A DNA stretch of 64,000 bases from Actinomycetales bacterium (GTDB lineage Bacteria > Actinomycetota > Actinomycetes > Actinomycetales > Microbacteriaceae), in NCBI GenBank assembly GCA_015655415.1, contig JAATFB010000060.1:1-64000 (forward strand). Direction: 5' to 3'. This document shows, one piece after another, positions 8,190 to 16,679 of the stretch; the stretch's first letter is position 1; each line of letters begins with the position of its first letter. The notes under the pieces are model-generated. The model did no database searches, had not been told where the DNA came from, and was given only the letters and a program-made list of their open reading frames with translations. The translations under genes were made by a program, and so were the position numbers.

Positions 8190-9347
8190 ATGAGCGGGAC
8201 TGCGACGGAGGCGGCCTCGCCGGCCGAGGTATCCGCCGGACGCGCGCCGATCGTGCAGGTGAAGGGGCTGTCCAAGCGCTTCAAGCGGGAATCCGGTGCG
8301 ATCACCGCGGCGGTCGACGACATCTCTCTGGAGGTCGCGGCAGGCGAGTTCGTGGTCCTGCTCGGGCCGTCCGGCTGCGGCAAGACGACGCTGCTGCGGA
8401 TGCTGGCGGGACTCGAGGTGCCGGATGGCGGCTCGATCGCGATCCGTGGACGCACCGTGTACGACGCCGCCGCGAAGGTCAGCGTGCCGACCGAGCGCCG
8501 CTCGATCAGCATGGTCTTCCAGTCGTATGCGCTGTGGCCCCACATGACGGTCGCGCAGAACATCGCCTACCCCCTGAACCGGTCGGGAAAGAGGCTGGGC
8601 AAGGCGGAGATCGCACGGCAGGTCGAACGCGTGCTGGAGCTCGTGCGCATCCCGGATCTGGCACAGCAGTACCCGAACCAGATGAGCGGCGGGCAGCAGC
8701 AGCGCGTCGCGCTCGCTCGCGCGCTCGTCTCCGGCAGCGACCTCGTACTCTTCGACGAGCCGCTCTCGAACGTCGACGCGCAGGTGCGCGAGCGGTTGCG
8801 CTACGAGCTGCTCGACATCCAGCGCGAGCTCGGCTTCGCAGCGGTCTACGTCACGCACGACCAATCGGAGGCCATGGGCCTCGCGAACCGGATCGCGGTG
8901 ATGGGCGCAGGCCGCATCCGCCAGATCGCCTCTCCGCGCGAGACCTACGAGAACCCGGTGTCCCGCTACGTCGCGAACTTCGTCGGTGTGAGCAACGAGG
9001 AGCCGGGAACGGTCGTCTCGCTCGACGGGGACGTCGCGACGCTGCACACGGCGACCGGCGAGCTGCAGGGCCGTGTGACGGGCGGTGCGGTGGCGGTCGG
9101 AGACGAGGCCACTCTCGTGTGGCGTCCGGAGCACGCGACCGTGTCCGTGCAGGAGCCGACGGACGCTCGGTTCCGCTTCCCCGCACGCGTCGAGGCACTG
9201 CTGTTCGAGGGTGCCCACAACGAGGTGGTGCTGGATGTCGGGGGACGGCGTGCCCGGGCGTGGGCCCACGTGACGGCCGCCCTCGACGCGGGCTCCACCG
9301 TGTGGGTCGCCCTGAACCCCGCCTACGCCCGGGTCCTCAAGGACTAG
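8190..9347 (+). CDS. ABC importer ATP-binding protein
   Basis: This 385-residue ATPase energises the adjacent permease. Residues ~20-260 form the nucleotide-binding domain with Walker A GPSGCGKTT, signature SGGQQQRVALARAL, Walker B LVLFDEPLSNVD and the switch His in VYVTHDQ. The C-terminal ~120 residues form the OB/TOBE regulatory fold typical of the FbpC/PotA/MalK group. I chose ATG 8190, preceded by GAGGGAGCGAAAG, over the GTG that overlaps the permease stop. It is the second gene of the operon that opens at the GntR-controlled promoter. Confidence 0.93.
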   Translation: MSGTATEAASPAEVSAGRAPIVQVKGLSKRFKRESGAITAAVDDISLEVAAGEFVVLLGPSGCGKTTLLRMLAGLEVPDGGSIAIRGRTVYDAAAKVSVPTERRSISMVFQSYALWPHMTVAQNIAYPLNRSGKRLGKAEIARQVERVLELVRIPDLAQQYPNQMSGGQQQRVALARALVSGSDLVLFDEPLSNVDAQVRERLRYELLDIQRELGFAAVYVTHDQSEAMGLANRIAVMGAGRIRQIASPRETYENPVSRYVANFVGVSNEEPGTVVSLDGDVATLHTATGELQGRVTGGAVAVGDEATLVWRPEHATVSVQEPTDARFRFPARVEALLFEGAHNEVVLDVGGRRARAWAHVTAALDAGSTVWVALNPAYARVLKD

Positions 9348-9431
9348 GCATCCGGATGGCTCAGCCGGAAGATCGTGCCCTCGTCGCGCGCAGTGAAGAC
9401 CTGCGCCGCCCCCGCGGAGACCTGCAGTGTT

Positions 9432-9444
9432 ACCGTAATACGGT
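9432..9444. promoter_or_regulatory. GntR operator site 2 (upstream of gntR)
   Basis: The perfect 13-bp palindrome ACCGTAATACGGT lies 55 bp before the gntR start. It matches the site before the transporter operon at 11 of 13 positions, differing only at the paired third and eleventh bases. Its place before the regulator's own gene suggests autoregulation. Confidence 0.75.
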
Positions 9445-9499
9445 CGCAACCGCGCGGATTCGCCGCCGGCGCAGAACGCTGATGAAAGGGTCACGCATC

Positions 9500-10225
9500 A
9501 TGGCCGCAGTATCGCAAGTCGCTACCCGTGGAACCCCGGCGACGGTGATGATCCCCAGGGTTGCCGCGCCCCTGCGGCAGGAGCTGCTCGGGCACATCCG
9601 CGCGGCGATCTCCGCTGGCGAGTACAAGCCGGGCGAACGGCTTGTCGAGAGGGTGCTCTGCGAGCGGTACGGCGTGAGCCGGACCGTCGTCCGGGAGGCG
9701 CTGCGCCATCTCGAGGCGGAGGGACTCGTGACCATCGTCCCGAACCGCGGGCCCGTCGTCACCGTGCTCTCTCGGCAAGACGTGGAAGGTCTCTTCGAGG
9801 TCCGTGCCGCCATGGAGGCTCTTGCCGCCGAGCGCTTCGCAGAGCGCGCGACACCGGCTGAGCGCGCGGAGCTTGCGGCATCCTGCGACGCGGTCGAAGC
9901 CGCCTACTCCACGGAAGAGCCGGAAAGCTGGATCAATGCGAAGGATGCCTATTACGACGTCCTGCTGAAGGGCGCGCACAACGATCTCATCCGGAGCACG
10001 ATCGTGGGCATCCACTCCCGCATCCAGGTCATGCGCGGTCGCTCGCTGTCGGCGCCCGGCCGGCGCGAGGCGAGCCTCGCAGAGATCCGCGAGATCACCA
10101 GGCTCGCCGTCGCGGGGAAGGCCGCAGAGGCGGCGAAGGCGGCACGCAGGCACGTCGAGGACGCCGAAAGGGTGGCCTTCGCGCAGAGCGCCGAACTGGC
10201 TCCGTCGAACACATCGGAAGGATGA
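9500..10225 (+). CDS. GntR-family regulator, FadR subfamily (FCD domain)
   Basis: This is a 241-residue repressor-type regulator. An N-terminal winged helix (residues ~20-85; ISAGEYKPGERLVERVLCERYGV region, split by the recognition helix VSRTVVREALRHLEAEGLV) precedes an all-helical FCD ligand domain. FCD domains commonly bind organic acids through a metal held by Asp and His residues. ATG 9500 has AAAGGG ideally placed; ATG 9482 is an alternative. The stop is 6 bp from the next gene, so it heads an operon with the dehydrogenase and the CMD-family gene. A perfect palindrome upstream and identical-core palindromes before four other units make it the likely master regulator of the island. Confidence 0.95.
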   Translation: MAAVSQVATRGTPATVMIPRVAAPLRQELLGHIRAAISAGEYKPGERLVERVLCERYGVSRTVVREALRHLEAEGLVTIVPNRGPVVTVLSRQDVEGLFEVRAAMEALAAERFAERATPAERAELAASCDAVEAAYSTEEPESWINAKDAYYDVLLKGAHNDLIRSTIVGIHSRIQVMRGRSLSAPGRREASLAEIREITRLAVAGKAAEAAKAARRHVEDAERVAFAQSAELAPSNTSEG

Positions 10226-10231
10226 CGACAC

Positions 10232-11182
10232 ATGGGTGACGGGCTGGTCGACGGAGGCGCGGTCCTCTTCGTGGGCATCGGCGCGATGGGAGAGCCGATG
10301 TCGTCTCGGATCGCGAACGCCGGCGCGTATCGAGTGGTCGTCACCGATGCGGATGCGCAACGGGCATCGGCGGTGGCGGCGCGGATCGGGGCGGTCGCCG
10401 CGACGCCGGAGGAGTCGGCCGGCCCGCTGCACGAGTTCCGGACCGTGGTGCTCAGCCTGCCGTCGAGCCCCGTCGTCGAATCGGTGCTGCTCGGCGACGG
10501 CGGCATCTTCGGGCGCCTGGACCCGGGCTCGGTCGTCATCGACATGAGCTCCTCCACGCCGGCGAGCACTCGCGCGCTCGCCGCGACCGCCGCCCGGCTC
10601 CGGCTCGGATACCTCGACGCACCGGTCTCGGGCGGTGTTGCGAAGGCGCGCACCGGGGAGCTCTCGATCATGGTCGGAGGCGAGGAGGCGGTGTTCGCGT
10701 CGCGTCGCGAACTGCTCGAGTCGATGGGCACCACGATCACTCACGTCGGCGGTCCTGGAACGGGCCACGCGATGAAGGCGCTCAACAACCTGCTCTCCGC
10801 GATCGGCCTCATCGGCGCGGCGGAGGTGCTGGCGACCGCGACGAAGTTCGGCATCGAGCCGCGCATCGCGCTCGACGTGCTCAACGCGTCGACCGGGCGC
10901 AACCAGGCCACGGAGGTGAAGTACGGGCGTTATGTGCTCTCGCGCTCGTTCGACTCCGGCTTCGCGATGCAGCTGATGGTCAAGGATCTGAGAATCGCGC
11001 TCGAGATCGCGCATGACGCCCGGATTCCGGTGCCGATGAGCGCGAGCGCTCTCGAGGAGTGGACCGCCGCGTTCGACGCACTGGGGCAGAACGCCGACCA
11101 CACCGAGATCGCCGAGTATGTCGAGCGGCGCGCGGGGGTCCTTCTCACCGAGCCGACAGACGCGGCGATCGCCGCATCGTGA
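10232..11182 (+). CDS. NAD(P)-dependent oxidoreductase, 3-hydroxyisobutyrate dehydrogenase family (copy 1)
   Basis: This is a beta-hydroxyacid dehydrogenase of the HIBADH/tartronate-semialdehyde reductase family (316 residues), oxidising or reducing a 3-hydroxy acid at a carbon next to a carboxylate. The Rossmann motif VGIGAMGEPM is at residue ~15, the substrate loop DAPVSGGVAKA at ~130, and the catalytic Lys lies in GHAMKALNNLL at ~180. All key residues are present. It follows gntR after 6 bp, with AAGGA as ribosome site, and precedes the CMD-family gene by 17 bp. A second family member lies at 24.5 kb in the same regulon; the two are clearly diverged and probably act on different intermediates. 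Confidence 0.92.
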   Translation: MGDGLVDGGAVLFVGIGAMGEPMSSRIANAGAYRVVVTDADAQRASAVAARIGAVAATPEESAGPLHEFRTVVLSLPSSPVVESVLLGDGGIFGRLDPGSVVIDMSSSTPASTRALAATAARLRLGYLDAPVSGGVAKARTGELSIMVGGEEAVFASRRELLESMGTTITHVGGPGTGHAMKALNNLLSAIGLIGAAEVLATATKFGIEPRIALDVLNASTGRNQATEVKYGRYVLSRSFDSGFAMQLMVKDLRIALEIAHDARIPVPMSASALEEWTAAFDALGQNADHTEIAEYVERRAGVLLTEPTDAAIAAS

Positions 11183-11199
11183 ACAAAGGGGAACTCGAC

Positions 11200-11616
11200 A
11201 TGAGCGAAGTCACGCAGGAACAGCAGGACTACATCGACAATATGGCGCGGGCCCGCGGATATGTCCTCGAGTACCACAAGGTCATGGCGAAGCAAGACTA
11301 CGCGACGCTCAAGGCCGTCGACAACATGGTGCATGCCGCATACCTCGCCCCCCGCGCGCTCGACAGAAGGACCAAAGAGCTCATCTTCATCGTGAGCCTC
11401 ACGGTGATGCGGGCGACGAAGGGGCAGATACAGGCGCACATCAAGGTCGCCCTCGATCTCGGGCTCACCCCGCAGGAGATCCTGGAGGCGATCGAGATCG
11501 CACTGCCCGAGGCCGGGATCGTCGCCTTCCAGGAGGGCTTCGCGGCCTGGCAGGAGCTGGTCGGCGCGGACGGGATCGAGCCGCAGGTCGAGGCGTTCCG
11601 CGCCAAGCGCCCGTGA
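11200..11616 (+). CDS. Carboxymuconolactone decarboxylase-family protein (no CxxC)
   Basis: This small (138-residue) all-helical protein belongs to the CMD/AhpD superfamily. The family motif region GQIQAHIKVALDLGLTPQEI is intact, with the conserved His, but there are no cysteines. It therefore cannot be an AhpD-type peroxidase and is closer to true carboxymuconolactone decarboxylases or lyase-like members. ATG 11200 is preceded by AAAGGGGA. As the last gene of the gntR operon in an organic-acid island, a decarboxylase, lactone or isomerase role is plausible. The AhpD-like protein at 56.4 kb, by contrast, keeps CxxC. Confidence 0.88.
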   Translation: MSEVTQEQQDYIDNMARARGYVLEYHKVMAKQDYATLKAVDNMVHAAYLAPRALDRRTKELIFIVSLTVMRATKGQIQAHIKVALDLGLTPQEILEAIEIALPEAGIVAFQEGFAAWQELVGADGIEPQVEAFRAKRP

Positions 11617-11646
11617 CTTGACACTCCTCGCCCCTGACCGAGTAGT

Positions 11647-11659
11647 GTCGTAATACAGG
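11647..11659. promoter_or_regulatory. GntR operator site 3 (upstream of the comA-like operon)
   Basis: GTCGTAATACAGG carries the core GTAATACRG and differs from the perfect palindromes mainly at the outer bases. It lies 45 bp before the ComA-like start. TTGACA at 11618-11623 is a possible -35 box, with TAGTGT at 11643-11648 as a candidate -10 (19-bp spacer), so the site would again overlap the promoter. Confidence 0.65.
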
Positions 11660-11704
11660 ATTACAATTCAATCGGGCGCTTGCCGCTCCGGAGAGGTGAC
11701 AACG

Positions 11705-12541
11705 GTGTCAGATGCTTCGACGACCGAGCGGTCGTTCCCGTCCCTCGCGCTCAACGAGCGCGCAGCCAAGCCGCGCGGTGCGGGGATCACGGAGATCCGC
11801 GGCGGCTACTACACGATCGTCGGACCACAGCGCCTTGCGGACATCCTCGACGTCGCGGGCGAATGGGTCGACTGGATCAAGGTCCCCGGGCCCGGTGCCG
11901 CCCTGACCCCTGCCGGCACGTTGCGACAGCTGGCCGAGGTATCGCGTGCGCACGGTGTGAAGTTCGGGATCGGCGGCCTCATCGAGAAGGTGGTCACTCA
12001 GGGTCCGAAGGCAGTTGACGCCTACTTCGACAGGCTTCCCGAGCTGGGCTTCGAGGTCACCGAGATCTCTGCCGGCTTCCTCGCGTTGCCCGACTCCGAC
12101 TATCTGCGTCTCGTGGAGCGGGCTGCCAAGAGCGGCCTCACCGTCAAGGCGGAGGTCGGCATTCAGTTCGGGGCAGGCGGCACATCCGAGGCCGATGATC
12201 TCGAGTCGGCGGGGACCGGATCGGTGAGCCATGCGATCTCGCTGGCGCGGCGAGCGCTGGACGCCGGAGCGCACTTCGTCGTCCTCGAGTCCGAGGGCGT
12301 GACGGAATCGGTCAAGGTCTGGCGCACCGACGTCCCTTCGGCTCTCGCCGACGCGATCGGCATCGAGAAGATCATCTTCGAGGCCGCCGAGCCCAAGGTC
12401 TTCGAGTGGTACATCAAGAACTTCGGGCCCGAGGTGAACGTCTTCATCGATCACAGCCAGGCGCTGCTCCTCGAGGCGGTGCGATCGGGCGTCTGGGGCT
12501 CCACCACGCTGTTCAACCGCGTGTTCACGTACAAGGGCTGA
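11705..12541 (+). CDS. Phosphosulfolactate synthase (ComA)-family TIM-barrel protein
   Basis: This 278-residue protein matches the ComA family, which in methanogens adds sulfite to phosphoenolpyruvate as the first step to coenzyme M. Family landmarks are visible in order: GDYVD-like VAGEWVDWIKVPGP at ~50, KFGIGG at ~85, the GFEVTEIS strand at ~118, KAEVG at ~148, FVVLESEG at ~200, KIIFEAAEP at ~235 and a C-terminal LLEAVRSGVWG. The start is placed at GTG 11705 because GGAGAGG lies 8 bp before it; GTG 11696 would overlap that site. It opens an operon with a flavoprotein and ComD/ComE-like subunits. ComB and ComC homologues are absent, so coenzyme M synthesis is unlikely. A reverse (lyase) or altered reaction in a degradative route is my inference. 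Confidence 0.85.
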   Translation: MSDASTTERSFPSLALNERAAKPRGAGITEIRGGYYTIVGPQRLADILDVAGEWVDWIKVPGPGAALTPAGTLRQLAEVSRAHGVKFGIGGLIEKVVTQGPKAVDAYFDRLPELGFEVTEISAGFLALPDSDYLRLVERAAKSGLTVKAEVGIQFGAGGTSEADDLESAGTGSVSHAISLARRALDAGAHFVVLESEGVTESVKVWRTDVPSALADAIGIEKIIFEAAEPKVFEWYIKNFGPEVNVFIDHSQALLLEAVRSGVWGSTTLFNRVFTYKG

Positions 12542-12575
12542 GCGCCGGCGAGGCGCGGAAGGTATGGGGAAGCGA

Positions 12576-14072
12576 ATGACGAAGGTCGTAGTGATCGGTG
12601 CCGGAAACGCAGGGCTCTCGGCGGCGCTGTCGGCACGGGAGCACGGTGCGGACGTGGTGGTGCTGGAGGCGGCGCCCGAGGATGAGTACGGCAGCGACTC
12701 ATACTTCTCCGGAGGCCTGTTCCGGGTCTCCTACGAGAGGTACTCCGATCTGTCCGCGCTCGTGGACGATCTGACCCTCGCAGGCGAGGGGCTGGACGAG
12801 TTCGCGAGCTACGCCGAGGCCGACTTCCTCGACGACTGGGGCCGCGTCACCGGGTACCGGCTCGACCCTGAGATCTCCGACCACGTCGTCAGCAACAGCT
12901 TCGAGGCTCTCAAGTGGTTGCACGAGAAGGGCAAAGTGCCGTTCGTCTCGCCGATCATCGTCGACGAGAACGGGCGCGCCCGGCACAGCCGTCCCGGCTG
13001 GCACGGCGGCTTCGTCGAGGCGTCCGGCGCCGGCGCCGGGCTCACCGACGCCCTGCGCAGATCGACCGTGGCAAGTGGTGCAGACATCCGTTACGGAGTC
13101 GAGGCGATCGGGCTCACGCGGCGAGACGGCGGCCGGGGGTGGACGGTGGCGACGCGCACCACCGTCGGCGGCGTGGTCGCCGAGATCGACGCAGACGCGC
13201 TCATCGTGGCCAGCGGCGGCTTCCAGGCCGACACCGAATGGCGCACTCGGGACCTCGGCGTCGGCTGGGATCTCGCGAAGGTGCGAGGCTCCGTGCACAA
13301 CACCGGAAAGGGCCTGCGTCTCCTTCTCGACCAGGGTGCGAAGGCCGCCGGCAACTGGTCCGGCTGCCACGCCGTCGCGTGGAGCACGGGCTCCGGCGAG
13401 GCAGGGCGAGCCGATGCCAACCACGTCTTCGAGCGCGAGAGCCACCCGTTCGGCATCAGCGTCAACTCTCTCGGTGAGCGTTTTCTCGACGAGGGGGAGG
13501 ACTTCGGCGCATACACCTATGCGAAGTACGGCAAGGTCATCCTCACTCAGCCGGGCCAGGTCGCCTGGCAGATCTTCGACGAGAAGACCCGCAGCCTGTG
13601 GACCGATGAGTACCGCTACAAGAATCCCGAGGCGGCCCGCATCCAGGCCGGCAGCCTCGAGGAGCTCGCCGACAAGATCGTGCCCCGCGGCATGGGGTCG
13701 AAGGAGACCTTCCTCAAGACCGTGGCCGACTACAACGCGGCGGTCGACTCGGGCATCGAGTTCAACCCCTACATCAAGGACGGCAAACGCACGAATGGCC
13801 TCGTCCCCGACAAGACCAACTGGTCGCAGAAGATCGAGGACGGCCCCTTCTACGCGTTCGAGGTGACCTGCGGAATCACGTTCACCTTCGGCGGGGTGAA
13901 GGTGGACACGGGTGCCCGTGTGCTTGACCGCCGCGACGAGGCGATCCCGAAGCTGTACGCAGTCGGCGAAGCGGTCGGCGGCCTCTACTACTTCAACTAC
14001 GCGAGCGGGACGGGGCTCACCGCCGGCACCGTGCTCGGACGTGAGGCCGGCAGGCTGGCGGCGACGGCGTGA
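12576..14072 (+). CDS. FAD-dependent dehydrogenase, fumarate reductase/tricarballylate dehydrogenase-like
   Basis: This is a soluble flavoprotein of the FAD_binding_2 (fumarate reductase/3-ketosteroid dehydrogenase/TcuA) family, 498 residues. The N-terminal dinucleotide motif is VVVIGAGNAGLSAALSA. The cap domain holds RFLDEGEDFG, and the C-terminal FAD contact is AVGEAVGGLYYFNYASGTGL. Such enzymes introduce or reduce a C=C bond next to carboxylates. I prefer ATG 12576 (GGGGAAG five bases upstream) to ATG 12564. The stop overlaps the ComD-like start by 4 bp. It needs an electron partner; the etfAB-cytochrome b unit in the same regulon is the obvious candidate, in place of the TcuB partner used for tricarballylate. 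Confidence 0.9.
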   Translation: MTKVVVIGAGNAGLSAALSAREHGADVVVLEAAPEDEYGSDSYFSGGLFRVSYERYSDLSALVDDLTLAGEGLDEFASYAEADFLDDWGRVTGYRLDPEISDHVVSNSFEALKWLHEKGKVPFVSPIIVDENGRARHSRPGWHGGFVEASGAGAGLTDALRRSTVASGADIRYGVEAIGLTRRDGGRGWTVATRTTVGGVVAEIDADALIVASGGFQADTEWRTRDLGVGWDLAKVRGSVHNTGKGLRLLLDQGAKAAGNWSGCHAVAWSTGSGEAGRADANHVFERESHPFGISVNSLGERFLDEGEDFGAYTYAKYGKVILTQPGQVAWQIFDEKTRSLWTDEYRYKNPEAARIQAGSLEELADKIVPRGMGSKETFLKTVADYNAAVDSGIEFNPYIKDGKRTNGLVPDKTNWSQKIEDGPFYAFEVTCGITFTFGGVKVDTGARVLDRRDEAIPKLYAVGEAVGGLYYFNYASGTGLTAGTVLGREAGRLAATA

Positions 14073-14593
14073 GCGAGACGGCGACCGAGCTCTCGTGGCA
14101 GGAGCGGGTCTACCGCGTGCTGCGTGAGCACGGGGTGACACAGTTCCCCTATGTGCCCGACGCAGGCCATAGATTCCTCATCGAGGCCGCGACCGCCGAC
14201 CCGTCGGTGCACGCGATCCCCTGCACCACAGAGGAAGAGGGCGTCGGCATCGTCGCGGGAGCCCATCTCGGCGGCGAGACGGGCGTGCTTCTCATGCAGT
14301 CCAGTGGCGTGGGCAACACGATCAACTTCCTGTCGCTCATCCAGCACTGCAGCTTTCCATTCCTGACGCTCGTGACGATGCGGGGCGACTTCGGCGAGCA
14401 GAACCCGTGGCAGTTCGCGATGGGCCAGGCCGTCGAGCCGACGCTCAACGCCATGGGCCTCATCACCCTCAGGGCCGATGACCCCGAGCAGGCCGTCAGC
14501 ACCGTCGAGGCCGCGCTGGGCATGACGCAGGTCGGTGGCCGCTCGGTCGCCGTGCTGTTCGGCCAGCGACTGCTGGGCGCCAAGAAGTTCTAG
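14069..14593 (+). CDS. Sulfopyruvate decarboxylase-like ThDP enzyme, alpha subunit (ComD type)
   Basis: This is the pyrimidine-binding half of a split ThDP decarboxylase (174 residues), like ComD of sulfopyruvate decarboxylase and the N-terminal half of phosphonopyruvate decarboxylase. The cofactor-activating Glu is in CTTEEEGVGIVAGAHLGG, and LMQSSGVGNTIN follows as in the family. It starts at GTG 14069 in a GTGA overlap with the flavoprotein gene and is followed after 8 bp by its beta subunit. The two should form one enzyme converting a 3-substituted pyruvate to the aldehyde (sulfopyruvate to sulfoacetaldehyde in the known case). Actual substrate unproven. Confidence 0.88.
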   Translation: MSETATELSWQERVYRVLREHGVTQFPYVPDAGHRFLIEAATADPSVHAIPCTTEEEGVGIVAGAHLGGETGVLLMQSSGVGNTINFLSLIQHCSFPFLTLVTMRGDFGEQNPWQFAMGQAVEPTLNAMGLITLRADDPEQAVSTVEAALGMTQVGGRSVAVLFGQRLLGAKKF

Positions 14594-14601
14594 GAGGACG
14601 A

Positions 14602-15180
14602 ATGCTGGAACGAACCCCTGCCCTCGCGGCACTGCTCGACGGGACTGACGACCGGCTCATCGTCACCGGGCTCGGCAGTGCGGCGAACGACGTGGCATAC
14701 ATCACGGATTTCGCGCCACGCGCGTTCACCATGGACGGCGTCATGGGCGCCGCCGCGTCGCTCGGTCTGGGAGTAGCGCTCGCGCAGCCCGCTCGCGAGG
14801 TGCTCGTCGTCACGGGAGATGGCGAACTCCTCATGAACATCGGCACGCTCGCGACGATCGCCCTCCAGAATCCTCAGAATCTCGGGATCGTGGTCCTCGA
14901 CAATGGCCTCTACGGTCTGACCGGCGGCCAGACCACGGCGACCGCGACGGTGGCCGATCTCGAGACGGTGGCGCGTGGTCTCGGCATCCGCCGCACGTTG
15001 ACGGTGCGTTCCGACGACGAGCTGACCGCGGCGCACGAGCTCATCGCAACGCCCGGGGACACCGCGGTCATCGTGGTCAAGGTCGCGCCGGGTCCGGCGG
15101 CCGCGGTCCGCATCGACCGCGATGGATCCAGACTGCGGTCGAACTTCCGCTCCTACGTGCTCTCGGAGGTCGGCCGATGA
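14602..15180 (+). CDS. Sulfopyruvate decarboxylase-like ThDP enzyme, beta subunit (ComE type)
   Basis: This is the diphosphate-binding half (192 residues) that pairs with the preceding ComD-like subunit. The ThDP/Mg motif starts at GDGELLMNIG and ends in VVLDNGLYG, with the usual ~28-residue spacing. AGGAGG lies just before the ATG. The stop overlaps the start of an aldehyde dehydrogenase (ATGA), which fits a pathway where the decarboxylase makes an aldehyde that is oxidised at once. Both halves of the enzyme look catalytically intact. Confidence 0.88.
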   Translation: MLERTPALAALLDGTDDRLIVTGLGSAANDVAYITDFAPRAFTMDGVMGAAASLGLGVALAQPAREVLVVTGDGELLMNIGTLATIALQNPQNLGIVVLDNGLYGLTGGQTTATATVADLETVARGLGIRRTLTVRSDDELTAAHELIATPGDTAVIVVKVAPGPAAAVRIDRDGSRLRSNFRSYVLSEVGR

Positions 15181-16661
15181 CTGCGACCGTGTATCCCATG
15201 CTCATCGACGGGCAGGACTGGCCCGGCGACGGCCCCGGGATCATCGACGTCGACAACCCCTACGACGGTGAGGTGTGGGCACGGGTGCCGGTGGGCACCG
15301 ATGCCGACGTGGACCGCGCCGTCGCCGCAGCCACCCGGGCCTTCCAGTCCGGCCCATGGGGCACGATGCTCCCGGCGGCGCGAGCGAGGCTGATGCGGCG
15401 CCTCGGGGAGCTCATCGACCGCGAAGCCGAGGCGCTCACCCGCGCCCAGGTCATGGAGAACGGCAAGGCGATTCGCGAGCAGTCGGCGCAGACGAGCGGA
15501 CTGTCCTCATTCCTCAACTACTTCGCGGGGGTCGCGGAGATCCGCGGCGGCGAGACGATTCCCGTGAGCGTCAAGGACACCTTCGCCTACACGGTACGTG
15601 AGCCGCTGGGCGTCGTCGCCTGCCTCACCCCGTGGAACAGCCCGCTTGCGCTGCTGATGTGGAAGCTCGCGCCGGCGCTCGCCGCGGGGAACACGATCGT
15701 GATCAAGCCGTCCGAGGTCACTCCGGTGTCAACGGTGATGCTCGCCCGGCTGGCCAAGGAGGCAGGCCTGCCCGACGGTGTCATCAACGTGGTCACTGGA
15801 GCGGGCGCCACGGGGGCCGCGCTCGCAAGGCATCCCGGTGTACGCAAGATCGCGTTCACCGGCTCCACCGCTGTCGGCCGGGAGATCGGCAAGATCGCGG
15901 GCGAGAAGCTCATCTCGGCCTCGCTGGAACTGGGCGGCAAGTCGCCGAACATCGTCTTCGACGACGCGGATCTCGACGCGGCGATCGAGGGGACCGTCGG
16001 CGGCGTCTTCGCGGCCGCCGGGCAGACCTGCATCGCCGGCTCGCGCGTGCTCGTGCACGACTCCATCTACGACGAGTTCGCGAGGCGCCTGGTCGAGAGA
16101 TCCGAGCGGATCGTCCAGGGCGACCCGCTCGACTGGGACACCGAGGTCGGCACCATCGCCAACGCGCGGCAATACTCCAAGGTGCTGTCGCTGATCGAGA
16201 TGGCCAACGGCGAGGGGGCCCATCTGCTGCTCGGCGGCGGTCGGCCCGAGGCACCCGCCCTGCAGAAGGGCCTGTTCATCGCCCCGACGATCTACGGTGA
16301 TGTGACGCCGGACATGCGGATCACACAAGAAGAGGTGTTCGGGCCGGTCGTCGTGCTTCAGCGGTTCCACGACGACGAAGAGGCAGTCCGACTCGCCAAC
16401 GGGACCCCGTACGGCCTCGCCGCCGGCGTCTGGACGCGCGACGTCAAGCGCGCTCACCGGGTCGCCCGGCAGATCGTCGCCGGGACGGTCTGGATCAACA
16501 CCTACCGTAAGACGAACTTCGCGACGCCGTTCGGCGGCTTCAAAGACAGCGGGATCGGGCGAGAGAACGGCGCCAACGCCATCGACGAGTTCACCGAGGA
16601 GAAGCTCATCTGGCTCGACCTCGGCGACGGGGTGGCCGACCCGTTCAACCCGTTCGCGTGA
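15177..16661 (+). CDS. NAD(P)-dependent aldehyde dehydrogenase (copy 1)
   Basis: This is a complete ALDH-superfamily enzyme (494 residues). It has the cofactor motifs TPWNSPLALL and IKPSE, the turn FTGSTAVGR, the general base Glu in ELGGKSPN and the catalytic Cys in GQTCIAGSR, with EEVFGPVV later. It oxidises an aldehyde to the acid. The ATGA overlap with the ComE-like gene suggests its substrate is the product of that decarboxylase, for example a sulfo-, phospho- or carboxy-acetaldehyde. The substrate cannot be decided from sequence. A ThDP enzyme follows 18 bp downstream. Confidence 0.93.
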   Translation: MTATVYPMLIDGQDWPGDGPGIIDVDNPYDGEVWARVPVGTDADVDRAVAAATRAFQSGPWGTMLPAARARLMRRLGELIDREAEALTRAQVMENGKAIREQSAQTSGLSSFLNYFAGVAEIRGGETIPVSVKDTFAYTVREPLGVVACLTPWNSPLALLMWKLAPALAAGNTIVIKPSEVTPVSTVMLARLAKEAGLPDGVINVVTGAGATGAALARHPGVRKIAFTGSTAVGREIGKIAGEKLISASLELGGKSPNIVFDDADLDAAIEGTVGGVFAAAGQTCIAGSRVLVHDSIYDEFARRLVERSERIVQGDPLDWDTEVGTIANARQYSKVLSLIEMANGEGAHLLLGGGRPEAPALQKGLFIAPTIYGDVTPDMRITQEEVFGPVVVLQRFHDDEEAVRLANGTPYGLAAGVWTRDVKRAHRVARQIVAGTVWINTYRKTNFATPFGGFKDSGIGRENGANAIDEFTEEKLIWLDLGDGVADPFNPFA

Positions 16662-16679
16662 TGCCCGTGGTCTGAGGCC

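Noticed and set aside
8534-9499. Upstream extension of the GntR ORF
   Set aside because: It overlaps the ATPase gene in another frame; a good ribosome site and the HTH domain begin at 9500.
11705-15180. Coenzyme M biosynthesis operon
   Set aside because: ComB and ComC are missing, and the co-transcribed genes are catabolic with a GntR regulator; kept only as family resemblance.
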